A DNA stretch of 64,000 nt from Bacilli bacterium (lineage in GTDB: Bacteria > Bacillota_I > Bacilli_A > RF39 > UBA660), in contig JAQUWE010000005.1 of assembly GCA_028693035.1 (NCBI GenBank), positions 1-64,000 on the forward strand. The letters run 5' to 3'. The stretch's first letter is position 1. Each line of letters opens with the position of its first letter. This document shows positions 24,480 to 32,736 of the stretch, piece by piece. A program made the translations under genes and the position numbers. The notes below the pieces were generated by a model, which saw nothing but the letters and a program-made list of their open reading frames with translations, searched no databases and was not told where the DNA came from.

Positions 24480-25070
24480 ATGAATTTTATAGGATCAAAG
24501 ATTATCGAAACAGAAAGATTAATATTAAGACCAACTGAGAAAAAAGATTTAAAAATTTTGTTTGATATTCTTTTAATTCCTGAAGTGAATAAATACTATT
24601 TAACAACTAAAATAGGAAAGAGCTTTGAGGAAGATCATAAATGGCAATTGAAAAAACTACAAAGAGCACATAATCAAGATGTTTTTCAGTGGAGTATAGT
24701 TAAAAAAGAAGATAATAGGTGTATAGGTCAAATTAGTGTTCAAGAAAAACAAGATTCGCCTGTTGAAATAAGAGATATAGGTTGGTTTATAGACCTAAAT
24801 GAGCAAAGAAAAGGCTATGCTTATGAAGCAGCTAGTAAAATAATAGATTTTATGTTTAATGAAGTTCGTATTGAAGCAATAGAAACATCCTCTGCAATTT
24901 GTAATCCTGCATCCTTTGGATTTATGGAAAAGTTAGGATTTTATAAAAGAGGAAACATGACACATAAACAAAAATATACTTTTATGAAAGAATTAGTTGA
25001 TTGTTATTCCTACGGCATTACCGAAAAGGAATATTGTAATAAAAAAAAGAATATTTTGATAAGAAAATGA
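24480..25070 (+). CDS. GNAT N-acetyltransferase (RimJ/RimL type)
   Basis: A 196-residue acetyltransferase. IIETERLILRPTEKKDL is the RimJ-like N-terminus, EIRDIGWFIDLNEQRKGYAYEAA is the acetyl-CoA loop (motif A, QRKGYAYEA) and ICNPASFGFMEKLGF is the substrate/cofactor end. It transfers acetyl from acetyl-CoA to an amine; the target is unknown. AGGTGATATT lies before the ATG. It follows an island repeat, and a decayed relative with the same C-terminal KYTF..ELIDCYSY ending occurs at 46049. Confidence 0.9.
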   Translation: MNFIGSKIIETERLILRPTEKKDLKILFDILLIPEVNKYYLTTKIGKSFEEDHKWQLKKLQRAHNQDVFQWSIVKKEDNRCIGQISVQEKQDSPVEIRDIGWFIDLNEQRKGYAYEAASKIIDFMFNEVRIEAIETSSAICNPASFGFMEKLGFYKRGNMTHKQKYTFMKELVDCYSYGITEKEYCNKKKNILIRK

Positions 25071-25212
25071 ATGTAATAATTTAGCAGTTTTTCCAATATA
25101 ACGTAGGTAACTTATAAAGAAGCATACGAAAACGGCCCTTATCTAATTTACCCGCTTTTATTTGTTTTGATATTCTATAAATTTGTTATATAATTGTTTT
25201 AGGTGAGTTTAA

Positions 25213-26139
25213 ATGGCAAAAAATGAAGTAGATTATTATGTTAATAATATATTGAAAAAACAATTGCAGAAATTAAAAGTAAGTAATTATGGATTATATG
25301 CTATTCTTGATAATGTTAAAAATCAATTGAATAGCATAATAAAAAATTGGAATAATCATGATTTAATAAATATATTTTTTCTGACAGTGATTGAAGAAGC
25401 ATCATTTTATAATCCAATTGCAGATGATAAAATAAAAGGTTTAGTTGTTTTAGGAATTAGGAATAGTTTGTTAGAAACAATTGCGAGTGTTGATTATAAA
25501 TTGTTTGGTTTAAAACAATGTATGAGTGATCAAGATATAAAAGAAATTACCACTAATGCAATAACTTATTTTAAAAATGTAGATTTAAATAAACTATCAT
25601 CTAATATAGTTTCTGAAAAAAATTATTATCTAGATGTAATACAAAAGTATCCCAATGCATATAAAGTTTTATTTGAATTAAGTAAGTGTACGTGTGTAGA
25701 ATCAGAAAAAAGTTTTGAAATTATTAAAAATAAGCCATATATTATTGAGGAAGTAAAATTATATAAAGAGCCTGATCAAAATGTTGTAAAAACTATAATG
25801 AGTGGCATAAGTGAAAAGTTTGATGCCGGTCTTATTGGCTTGTTAAAGGGTATATTAGATGGAACAACCTCTTTCTTTTATATTGATTCTTTTAAATATT
25901 TATCAAGAAATTTCGAAAAAAATTTAAAAGTTATCGAATTTATTCTTACTCATAATGGTATATTTTTAACAAATAATTTTTTTATTAGTAATGGGTATGT
26001 ATCAAGAAGAAAAATACTAATTAGAGCCAATCATGGTAGTGGATTTAATCTTGAAGCAATTAAATCAATTGGCGCAATATCTAAAAAGTATAAAAAGAAA
26101 CTAGAAAAAATGTTCCAATTGGATGATAGCATCGTATGA
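25213..26139 (+). CDS. Hypothetical protein (308 aa), accessory-region
   Basis: Not recognised. Soluble, helical, without signal peptide. The C-terminal segment (VSRRKILIRANHGSGFNLEAIKSI, about 267-290, then KKYKKKLEKM) recalls the RNxHG-type ends of abortive-infection proteins, but the match is weak. TATAAT near 25188 and AGGTGAG precede the ATG. It is the last gene of the island before conserved chromosomal genes, which is why a defence role is worth considering. Confidence 0.5.
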   Translation: MAKNEVDYYVNNILKKQLQKLKVSNYGLYAILDNVKNQLNSIIKNWNNHDLINIFFLTVIEEASFYNPIADDKIKGLVVLGIRNSLLETIASVDYKLFGLKQCMSDQDIKEITTNAITYFKNVDLNKLSSNIVSEKNYYLDVIQKYPNAYKVLFELSKCTCVESEKSFEIIKNKPYIIEEVKLYKEPDQNVVKTIMSGISEKFDAGLIGLLKGILDGTTSFFYIDSFKYLSRNFEKNLKVIEFILTHNGIFLTNNFFISNGYVSRRKILIRANHGSGFNLEAIKSIGAISKKYKKKLEKMFQLDDSIV

Positions 26140-26218
26140 CAGATGCATCAATTATTTACTTGTTTTGTTACTGATGACTATAATCTTATGGTAATGTCAC
26201 AGATATAATAATATTCCT

Positions 26219-26243
26219 CCCCCTCCCTAGGGGGTTTATTTTT
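26219..26243 (+). terminator. GC-rich terminator hairpin
   Basis: CCCCCT-CCCT-AGGGGG followed by TTTATTTTT. An unusually GC-rich stem for this DNA. Confidence 0.8.
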
Positions 26244-26252
26244 CCACAATAA

Positions 26253-26281
26253 AAAACACGAAGCATAAAATCGTGTTTTTA
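26253..26281. terminator. Bidirectional terminator
   Basis: AAAACACGA (26253-26261) pairs with TCGTGTTTT (26271-26279). It ends the minus-strand glutathione peroxidase gene. Confidence 0.8.
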
Positions 26282-26287
26282 GATTTA

Positions 26288-26767
26288 TTAAATAGCAAGT
26301 AGAACCTTAATATCTTTATCAATGCTTTCAGGAGTTACAGTAGGCGCATAGCGCTGTATAACAGTACCATTTTTATCAACTAAAAATTTAGTGAAATTCC
26401 ATTTTATTTTGGAATTTATTGCTCCCTTTTTTTGTTTTTTTAAGAATGTATATAGAGGTTCTTCGTTTTCTCCATTTACATTTATTTTAGCAAATGTTTT
26501 AAAAGTTGTATTATATTTTAGCTGACAAAAAGATACTATTTCTTGATTACTACCAGGTGCTTGATGGCCAAATTGGTTACAAGGAAAATCTAGTATTTCG
26601 AAACCGCTATCCTTATATTTTTGATACAAATTTTCTAAACCTTCATATTGCGGGGTAAATCCACATCCAGTAGCAGTATTCACAATTAATAAAACCTTTC
26701 CTTTATAGATTGAAAGTGGAATGTTCTTATCTTCTGCATCTTTTACTTTAAAATTGTAAATATTCAT
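26288..26767 (-). CDS. Glutathione peroxidase family (thiol peroxidase, BsaA-like)
   Basis: A 159-residue thioredoxin-fold peroxidase. Catalytic NTATGCGFTPQYEGLE with peroxidatic Cys35 in place of selenocysteine, the conserved FPCNQFGHQAPGSNQEI (second Cys and Gln) and KWNFTKFLVD (Trp-Asn). It reduces peroxides, most likely using thioredoxin. The ATG at 26767 has AGGTGA 8 nt upstream on the minus strand; longer starts fall in this site. Family length is normal. Confidence 0.93.
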   Translation of the reverse strand: MNIYNFKVKDAEDKNIPLSIYKGKVLLIVNTATGCGFTPQYEGLENLYQKYKDSGFEILDFPCNQFGHQAPGSNQEIVSFCQLKYNTTFKTFAKINVNGENEEPLYTFLKKQKKGAINSKIKWNFTKFLVDKNGTVIQRYAPTVTPESIDKDIKVLLAI

Positions 26768-26840
26768 ATTACTCATCACCTAGTATAATTATACACTATT
26801 TTATCAAATTTCAAATATATAATTTTTTATAAAACAAAAT

Positions 26841-27002
26841 AAAATTGCTAAAATGGTCAAACTGGCAGATAGAGTTCACAATTTATCTCAAGCCCATTTT
26901 GCTTCTAGTAAATGGATAAATAAATATACTATAGAAACAAAACAGTGGTATTTAGAAATGGCTATAGAACCCCATTTGAAAAAGCTCTTACAAATATATT
27001 AA
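26841..27002 (+). pseudogene. Remnant of HD-domain (RelA/SpoT-like) hydrolase
   Basis: An open frame without its own start region reads KIAKMVKLADRVHNLSQ, then AHFASSKWINKYTIETKQWYLEMA and stops at 27000. VKLADRVHNL is the second-half HD motif of (p)ppGpp-hydrolase-like HD proteins. The catalytic HD pair expected upstream is absent, so only about 54 codons survive. It lies in a 560-bp gene-poor gap. Confidence 0.65.
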
Positions 27003-27341
27003 AAAATTTAGAGAAAAACATTTTAGAGAAAAACGAGGTTGTCTATTCATATAAAAAAATCATTAATAAATTTTGACAGTAAAAAATTGAATCATACAGA
27101 TATTTTTTTCTCTATTTTCTTCTAGAATCAGTTGCAAATTTATTAGAAATATATAATTATTTTAGAAAATAGTAAATCAAAATATTGAATGGAAGTAGCA
27201 TTCATATAGGTAGCAATTCCTTCACGAATTCTTATTTATAAATCATCTAAAATATATAAAAAGATATAGGTATAAGTTTAAAAAAATAATCATATATAAC
27301 TATACAATTACATTGAATAGTTATAAGGGAGAGGTTATTAT
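27003..27341. other. Gene-free interval after the HD remnant
   Basis: About 340 bp of AT-rich sequence. Short frames exist but no ribosome site, hairpin terminator or recognisable domain is seen, apart from the RBS GGGAGAGG for the downstream hydrolase. Confidence 0.4.
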
Positions 27342-28157
27342 ATGGAACATTATATTTATACATCGGATGGTGTTAAAATCTATGTACAAGATATTAATCC
27401 GATGGGGAGTAAAACCATTCTTTTTATACATGGTTGGCCAGGCAACCACAAATTATTTGAGTATCAGTTCAATAAATTTCCTACTATGAATTACAGGTGT
27501 ATAGGCATCGACTGCAGAGGTTTTGGTAAATCAGATAAACCATTTTTTGGATATGATTATAATCGTTTGGCAGATGATATAAAGTGTGTTATTGATACAC
27601 TTGAATTAAATGATGTAATTTTATTAGGACATTCAACAGGTGGAGCTATTGCAGTTAGGTATATGTCACGGCACAATGGATATAAAATTAGTAAATTAAT
27701 ATTGGCAGCTGCAGCTGTTCCTAGTTTGGTTAAGAGATCTTATTTTCCTTATGGACTTCCAAAGGAAGCGGTCTATGATATTATAAATACTACTTATAAT
27801 GACAGACCAAAAATGTTAAAAAATATTGGTAATATGATTTTTGATAATTATGTAACACAAGAACTAAATGATTGGATTTTAGAATTAGGGTTAGAAGCAT
27901 CAAGCTGGGGAACCATTGCAATTGCTAATACTTGGTTGGGTGAAGAACAACTTTTCGATGATTTAAAGAAAATAAATATTCCAACTTTGATATTACATAG
28001 TGTTAAAGATAAGGTTTGTCTATTTCCACTAGCACTTGCTCAAAAAGAAGCCATTAAAAATAGTAAACTTGTGAAGTTTGAAAATGGGGGTCACTTTCTT
28101 TTTTATGGTGCACAAGATAAATTTAACGATGAAATAGTAAAATTCATTGAGAAATAA
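27342..28157 (+). CDS. Alpha/beta hydrolase
   Basis: A 271-residue hydrolase. Oxyanion motif FIHGWPGN (about 28-35), DCRGFGKSD, nucleophile elbow GHSTGG with Ser98, acid in HSVKDKVCLF and the final His in GGHFLFY. This is the Ser-Asp-His triad of haloperoxidase/esterase-like alpha/beta hydrolases. No signal peptide, so cytosolic; substrate unknown. RBS GGGAGAGG precedes the ATG. Confidence 0.92.
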   Translation: MEHYIYTSDGVKIYVQDINPMGSKTILFIHGWPGNHKLFEYQFNKFPTMNYRCIGIDCRGFGKSDKPFFGYDYNRLADDIKCVIDTLELNDVILLGHSTGGAIAVRYMSRHNGYKISKLILAAAAVPSLVKRSYFPYGLPKEAVYDIINTTYNDRPKMLKNIGNMIFDNYVTQELNDWILELGLEASSWGTIAIANTWLGEEQLFDDLKKINIPTLILHSVKDKVCLFPLALAQKEAIKNSKLVKFENGGHFLFYGAQDKFNDEIVKFIEK

Positions 28158-28340
28158 AGTATAAGAAAAAAACCTATTAAGTCCAGCCACACTACAATAA
28201 TTGTAATTTATCAAAATAAATTTGCTTTTTTGTTTTTATATAGTATAATAAAACCAATTAGGAAAGTTGTATTGTTTATTGCTCAAAGGATAGCCTTATA
28301 TAGATTGTACAATTTCAACTAAAAAGAGAGGAAAAATGAC

Positions 28341-28652
28341 ATGGGAGTAAAAAATTTAAGATTGCAGATTGAAATTGAAGAAAGAGTACTCGAAACAGGA
28401 AGAAGATTTGTCTTACAAAGTAGAGAGAATCCATTTAATCGCCCAACAATACGCAGTTTAGCACCAGAAATGTGTGTATCTAAGAGTACTATATACAAGG
28501 ATTTGACTGAAAAGTTAAAGGAGTATAATTATGCATTATATGAAGAAGCTGTACAATACTTACAGTTGAACAAGCAAGAACGTGCTAGTAGAGGTGGAGA
28601 AGCAACCAAAGAAAAATACTTAGCACTGCATAGTAATCCTCCTCAAAACTAA
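28341..28652 (+). CDS. spoIIID: Sporulation transcription factor SpoIIID
   Basis: A 103-residue DNA-binding protein. LETGRRFVLQSRENPFNRPTIR leads into the HTH (LAPEMCVSKSTIYKDLTEKL), and the C-terminus has the RASRGGEATKEKYL motif typical of SpoIIID. In Bacillus it is produced in the mother cell under sigma-E and switches gene expression toward sigma-K. It is somewhat longer than the usual 80-95 residues. RBS GAGAGGA precedes the ATG. With the cotJ genes it shows that the host forms spores. Confidence 0.93.
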   Translation: MGVKNLRLQIEIEERVLETGRRFVLQSRENPFNRPTIRSLAPEMCVSKSTIYKDLTEKLKEYNYALYEEAVQYLQLNKQERASRGGEATKEKYLALHSNPPQN

Positions 28653-28713
28653 AGAGTTATTGACTTTTTACTTTTTTTATATTAGAATAGCACAATAAAA
28701 AAAGGGGAAAGAA

Positions 28714-29469
28714 ATGAAAATATATATGAAAAAAAATACCAACAAAAAATATAAATTATATAAAAAAGTATTAATACTATCATTGGTAGGTATTATGCAG
28801 TTAAACAGTGGGTGTAGTAAAAAAATGGATTGTGATATTAAGGAAGACCATGCTCATTTATATGAAAATGAAAACCATTTTTATACGTATTTAAATGGAG
28901 AAAATGCAACTAGATCAGGTTATAAATGGACTCCCAATTCAATTTCTATAGACGAAGCTACCAAGAAAAAATTGGATTTTCTAGAAGACAATAATTTAGT
29001 TCCAATAGCAATGAATCAAAGAATTATCGACAGTATTGTTCATGATAATACTGATTTTATTGAATATGAATATGTATATGAAGTAGATGAGATTGCATAT
29101 TATCTTTCTCCAAGTGGAGGCATTGCCTATTCATCCGTTTCAGTGAAAACTTCTATCGATAGTAGTGGAAGACCTTTAACAGAAACAGTTATTAATATGC
29201 CGGTATATAAAAAATCTCCAAGAAAGGATTTTATCAAAGATGAAAATATAGATGGAAAAACCGGAGTAACAAGAGATGTTTCTTATGAATATTATGCTTA
29301 CAAAATTGAAAAGAAAAAAACAGTTTTTGGTGAGAAATTTGTTAAAGTAAAAAGTGATACAACCGATCAATTAAATACACTTTCAAAAGAATACAAGTAT
29401 ATTGATACAGATGACTTTTACAAATATGTATATAGCGAACCAGACTTGCAGAAAGTATATAAAAAATAG
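28714..29469 (+). CDS. Predicted lipoprotein of unknown function
   Basis: A 251-residue protein with a basic N-terminus, hydrophobic stretch VLILSLVGIMQLNSG and a Cys in MQLNSGC, which fits a lipobox-like signal (Ser-Gly-Cys). The mature part is Lys/Asp/Tyr-rich with a segment YSSVSVKTSIDSSGRP, probably extracellular beta-structure. RBS AAAGGGGAAAG precedes it. It lies after spoIIID and may be sporulation-linked, which is inference. Confidence 0.65.
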   Translation: MKIYMKKNTNKKYKLYKKVLILSLVGIMQLNSGCSKKMDCDIKEDHAHLYENENHFYTYLNGENATRSGYKWTPNSISIDEATKKKLDFLEDNNLVPIAMNQRIIDSIVHDNTDFIEYEYVYEVDEIAYYLSPSGGIAYSSVSVKTSIDSSGRPLTETVINMPVYKKSPRKDFIKDENIDGKTGVTRDVSYEYYAYKIEKKKTVFGEKFVKVKSDTTDQLNTLSKEYKYIDTDDFYKYVYSEPDLQKVYKK

Positions 29470-29472
29470 GAT

Positions 29473-29500
29473 TTGACAAAATAAAAAAACGTGTTATACT
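29473..29500 (+). promoter_or_regulatory. Strong sigma-A promoter
   Basis: -35 TTGACA at 29473-29478, 16-bp spacer, extended -10 TGTTATACT with TATACT at 29495-29500. It drives the small HTH gene. Confidence 0.8.
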
Positions 29501-29524
29501 AATAACCCATCAGGGGGTATTTAT

Positions 29525-29713
29525 ATGGAAAATAAGGAAAAAATGACAGATTTAGAATACAAAATGACAATGGATGGGTATTCACAAAAAGAAATTGCCT
29601 TCCTACTTGGAATATCACAAATGCAAGTAAAAAAAGATTTAAAAGAAAGAATAAAAACAAAGAAAAAACAAACTATATTTATTAATAAAATATCAGCAAT
29701 AAGTTTCAATTAG
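29525..29713 (+). CDS. Small helix-turn-helix protein (62 aa)
   Basis: MTDLEYKMTMDGYSQKEIAFLLGISQMQVKKDLKERIK holds a sigma-70 region 4/HTH-like motif (SQKEIAFLLGISQMQVKKDL). It is a small DNA-binding protein without other domains, preceded by a strong consensus promoter and CAGGGGGT ribosome site. Target unknown. The stop codon lies within a terminator hairpin. Confidence 0.65.
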   Translation: MENKEKMTDLEYKMTMDGYSQKEIAFLLGISQMQVKKDLKERIKTKKKQTIFINKISAISFN

Positions 29714-29725
29714 AAACTTTTTTTT
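29701..29725 (+). terminator. Terminator overlapping the small HTH gene end
   Basis: AAGTTTC-AATTA-GAAACTT followed by eight T. Confidence 0.8.
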
Positions 29726-29775
29726 ATTTTCTGAAGCAATATATATACTATTTAGTTTGTTTTTTTTTATTATAT

Positions 29776-31026
29776 TTATAATTTGTAGTCTAATTTTTTT
29801 ATTTTCTTTTTTATTTCTTCTATATCTGTCGTGTATAGATTACATTCTAGCAGTCTATTGAATAAAACAGATCCAGATACTGTATATTTTTTAGAAAGAC
29901 CTTCTTCTGTTTGTAATTGTTCATTTGTAAATGCTATAGCCTCTCCTACTAGCGTTTCTCTAGAAAACGACAATAAGGCCTTTCTGTTTATTATTCTTTT
30001 GGCATTATAACCAGCCAGTATACCTGTAATGATAGCTTCTGTATGACCTACCATTCCAGCTTTTTCTCCAGCACATAATAGATTCTCAATTCCCTTTACC
30101 TTTAAATTGTTTTCATGTGGTGCGATGGCAAAGAAACGCATAGAATTCCCATTGCCACCTGTATAAGGATCTATATATCTAGCATTTTCAAACCCAGGAA
30201 TTTGTCTCAATTTTTCTAATGGATAAAAAGGGGTCATTAATTTGGCATGACCTGTATCAAGTAAAATAAGATTGTTTTTATATTCTTCTAAAGCGTATTG
30301 CTGACAGGCTTTTATATCGAGATGGTCTTCAATGAATTCTTTAGGAAGTGGAATGATTGCAACTCCTTCTTTATTTAATCTGCTTATGATTTCTTTATTT
30401 AGTGAATCTTTATTTAATTTACAGGAACCACTCATTGCACCTATAGAACCATCTTTTTTCTTTGCTTGCATTTCCTCTATGCCACATAGCCCTGTTACAC
30501 TAACGCGCCCTTTAAAGGAAGGACACCGCATAATGCACATGGAGCATCCATTCCCGTATTTACTACAAAAATTCATAGGTCCAAAGGTACCTGTCGTATC
30601 AATAAATACATCACCTTCGTATGTTTCACCACAATCAGATACAACACTTTTAATTCTAGTATCCTCTAGGTTAACATTATTGATTCTAGTTTGGTATTGG
30701 ATGGTGACATTGGACTGGCATAAAAGAGTTTTGATAGCTCTTTCTATTTTATTAACATCATATAAACTTGCATGTTTGTGACCTGGGAAATCGATATTTT
30801 TATGAAGGCAGTTTTGGTCAATAACATTTACCAAATCATGAACCCCCATTGCCCTGATTTCTTCTAGTGCAGTAAATCTTCCATTATTACGCATAATTCC
30901 ACCGACTAACCCAGTACCTAAAAGCATATCGGTTCTTTCAATTAGAGTTACATCAAATCCACACCTTGCGCCTTCATATGCCGCTGCCACACCAGCCCAG
31001 CCAGCTCCAACTACAATTAATTTCAT
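29776..31026 (-). CDS. FAD-dependent oxidoreductase with Cys-rich insert
   Basis: A 416-residue flavoprotein. N-terminal FAD motif VVGAGWAGVAAA, then GLVGGIMRNNG and C-terminal NLLCAGEKAGMVGHTEAIITG. An internal NFCSKYGNGCSMCIMRCPSF has four closely spaced cysteines resembling a ferredoxin-type 4Fe-4S ligand set (CxxxxxxCxxCxxxC), unusual in the soluble FAD reductase/GidA-like group. It probably moves electrons between FAD and an Fe-S site; substrate unknown. Its start is MKLIVVGAG with GGGAGGA upstream. Confidence 0.8.
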   Translation of the reverse strand: MKLIVVGAGWAGVAAAYEGARCGFDVTLIERTDMLLGTGLVGGIMRNNGRFTALEEIRAMGVHDLVNVIDQNCLHKNIDFPGHKHASLYDVNKIERAIKTLLCQSNVTIQYQTRINNVNLEDTRIKSVVSDCGETYEGDVFIDTTGTFGPMNFCSKYGNGCSMCIMRCPSFKGRVSVTGLCGIEEMQAKKKDGSIGAMSGSCKLNKDSLNKEIISRLNKEGVAIIPLPKEFIEDHLDIKACQQYALEEYKNNLILLDTGHAKLMTPFYPLEKLRQIPGFENARYIDPYTGGNGNSMRFFAIAPHENNLKVKGIENLLCAGEKAGMVGHTEAIITGILAGYNAKRIINRKALLSFSRETLVGEAIAFTNEQLQTEEGLSKKYTVSGSVLFNRLLECNLYTTDIEEIKKKIKKLDYKL

Positions 31027-31245
31027 TTTTTCCTCCCTTGTACTATTTCATTAGAATGTGTTTAAAAGTCATTTGCTTATATAAATATATGCAATAAAAC
31101 CTTGTATTATTTCAAATTTATATTCTTTTTCATAAATGATAAAAAATATAAGACTGATAATTGACAGAAATGTATGCCTATTTTATTTAATTAATGGTAT
31201 TTAATGAAGGTAGCGATTGTATACTATTACTAAGGAGATGATTTG

Positions 31246-31713
31246 ATGAATATCAAAAAAGCAAAATCTATTTTTTTAATCTTTTTGCCCCTTATTTTAG
31301 GTAGTATTATCGGTTTTATTATTAAGGATTATACCAGTCAATATGCAGTTTTAAATAAACCGTTTTTAAGCCCCCCATCTTTTCTTTTTTCCATTGTTTG
31401 GCCTCTTCTATACCTTTTGATGGGAATCTCTGCTTATTTTATTAGAAAAAGTACTAGTTCATTAAAAAACAATGCCTTGTATATTTATAACTTGCAGTTA
31501 CTTGTTAATTTATTATGGTCTTTTGTTTTCTTTGTTTTCAAGAATTACTTATTTGCTTTTATATGGTTAATTTTATTAATAGTTCTTGTTGTTTATATGA
31601 TAAAGTTATTTTATGAAATAGACAAAAAAGCAGCCTATTTACAAATATTTTATTTAATATGGTTATTATTTGCGGGATATCTTAATCTAGGTGTTTATTT
31701 ATTAAATAGATAG
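31246..31713 (+). CDS. tspO: TspO/MBR family membrane protein
   Basis: A 155-residue five-helix membrane protein. Family motifs are KPFLSPPSFLFSIVWPLLYLLMGISAY, NLQLLVNLLWSFVFF (Trp-Ser-Phe) and the final WLLFAGYLNLGVY. TspO proteins bind tetrapyrroles and take part in porphyrin/stress responses. The ATG at 31246 has AAGGAG 8 nt upstream; the TTG at 31243 is less likely. TATACT at about 31220 may be its -10. Confidence 0.92.
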   Translation: MNIKKAKSIFLIFLPLILGSIIGFIIKDYTSQYAVLNKPFLSPPSFLFSIVWPLLYLLMGISAYFIRKSTSSLKNNALYIYNLQLLVNLLWSFVFFVFKNYLFAFIWLILLIVLVVYMIKLFYEIDKKAAYLQIFYLIWLLFAGYLNLGVYLLNR

Positions 31714-31771
31714 GATTTTAGGGTACCAACATCATTTAACGTGATATAATCTTGGTAAGAGGTGAATAAAA

Positions 31772-32287
31772 GTGGCAAAAATAGATTGTAATGTAATTGT
31801 ATGCGGCCCAGCAATAGGAAAAACTTACCTGGCTAAAACAGATAAAAGATTTATAGATTTGGACGGAATTAAGGCCGATTATAAGTATAACTTAGGAAAT
31901 ATGTCTACTATAGAAAAAGAATCAGGAAAGTTAAATAGGGGTTCTATTGTTCATCATGACTCTACAAAGTATGCAATTCAGATACTACAGGAAAAAATCA
32001 ATCAAGATTATATCATTTTGCTAACATATAAGGGAGGACTATTGAAATATGTAATGGATAATAAAATTTCATATTGTTTGGTATATGCTGACAAAGATTT
32101 ATGCACAGAATATGCCAACAGGATGAAAAACAGAGGAAACAGTTCTCCATTTATAGAAGAAATGACAAATGAAGAAGCATGGAATCAGTTTTATCTCAAT
32201 AATGAAATGGATCAAAATCCTTCCTATAAAGTAAAACTAAAAAAGGGCCAGTACTTATCTGATATTAAAAATTTATTTGTGAATTAA
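31772..32287 (+). CDS. P-loop nucleotide-kinase-like protein
   Basis: A 171-residue protein starting with GTG (RBS GAGGTGAA). VIVCGPAIGKTYLA is the P-loop (GPAIGKT), followed by FIDLDGI and IVHHDSTK. It is about the size of small NMP-type kinases or phage-type P-loop proteins, but no specific substrate motif is seen. No partner genes nearby. Binding and probably hydrolysis of ATP are inferred from the P-loop. Confidence 0.65.
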   Translation: MAKIDCNVIVCGPAIGKTYLAKTDKRFIDLDGIKADYKYNLGNMSTIEKESGKLNRGSIVHHDSTKYAIQILQEKINQDYIILLTYKGGLLKYVMDNKISYCLVYADKDLCTEYANRMKNRGNSSPFIEEMTNEEAWNQFYLNNEMDQNPSYKVKLKKGQYLSDIKNLFVN

Positions 32288-32405
32288 TTCCTTTTTAGAA
32301 AAAATGAGAGATAGATAATATGGGTTTAGTTACTGTATGAAATAAAAAATACAACATATAATAATAAATGAAAAAGTACATATATATTACTGATTTTATA
32401 AGTGT

Positions 32406-32434
32406 TTGACAACAAATAACTTTTGGTGTATGAT
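32406..32434 (+). promoter_or_regulatory. Promoter of the metG T-box leader
   Basis: -35 TTGACA (32406-32411), 17-bp spacer, -10 TATGAT (32429-32434) preceded by TG. Confidence 0.75.
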
Positions 32435-32447
32435 TTCTGTATTGAAA

Positions 32448-32720
32448 AACCAATGCGAGGAAGAAGTAGAAAAAGAAAAACATAATAGAGAACTCTGGTA
32501 GGTGGAAAAGAGGATGTAATATTTTTTGAACATGGCCCTCAAGGTGAATAACTGAAATAAAGTAAGTTATTACAGGTGTGCCTGTTACAGCACAAACCTA
32601 TAACTATGCAAAGACATAAGTAGGAAATGAGCCTAATATAGTAATGTATTAGGAAGTAAGAGTGGTACCGTGAATATATTCACCTCTTAGGCAATTTTTG
32701 CCTAGGAGGTTTTTTTTTGA
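32448..32720 (+). ncRNA. T-box riboswitch leader of methionyl-tRNA synthetase
   Basis: A long structured leader ends in the T-box core GAGTGGTACCGTG (about 32660-32672) and a terminator hairpin that competes with the antiterminator. The probable specifier is ATG at 32532-32534 in TTTGAACATGGCC, matching Met and the downstream gene. Uncharged tRNA-Met is expected to stabilise the antiterminator and allow metG transcription. Confidence 0.85.
32682..32718 (+). terminator. T-box terminator hairpin
   Basis: ACCTCTTAGGCAA pairs with TTGCCTAGGAGGT around a 3-nt loop (one G-U pair), followed by T8. Confidence 0.85.
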
Positions 32721-32736
32721 AAGGAAAGTGATTAAG

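Noticed and set aside
30332-30781. 149-residue frame opposite the FAD oxidoreductase
   Set aside because: Antisense shadow of a strongly supported gene, with no ribosome site and no recognisable domain.
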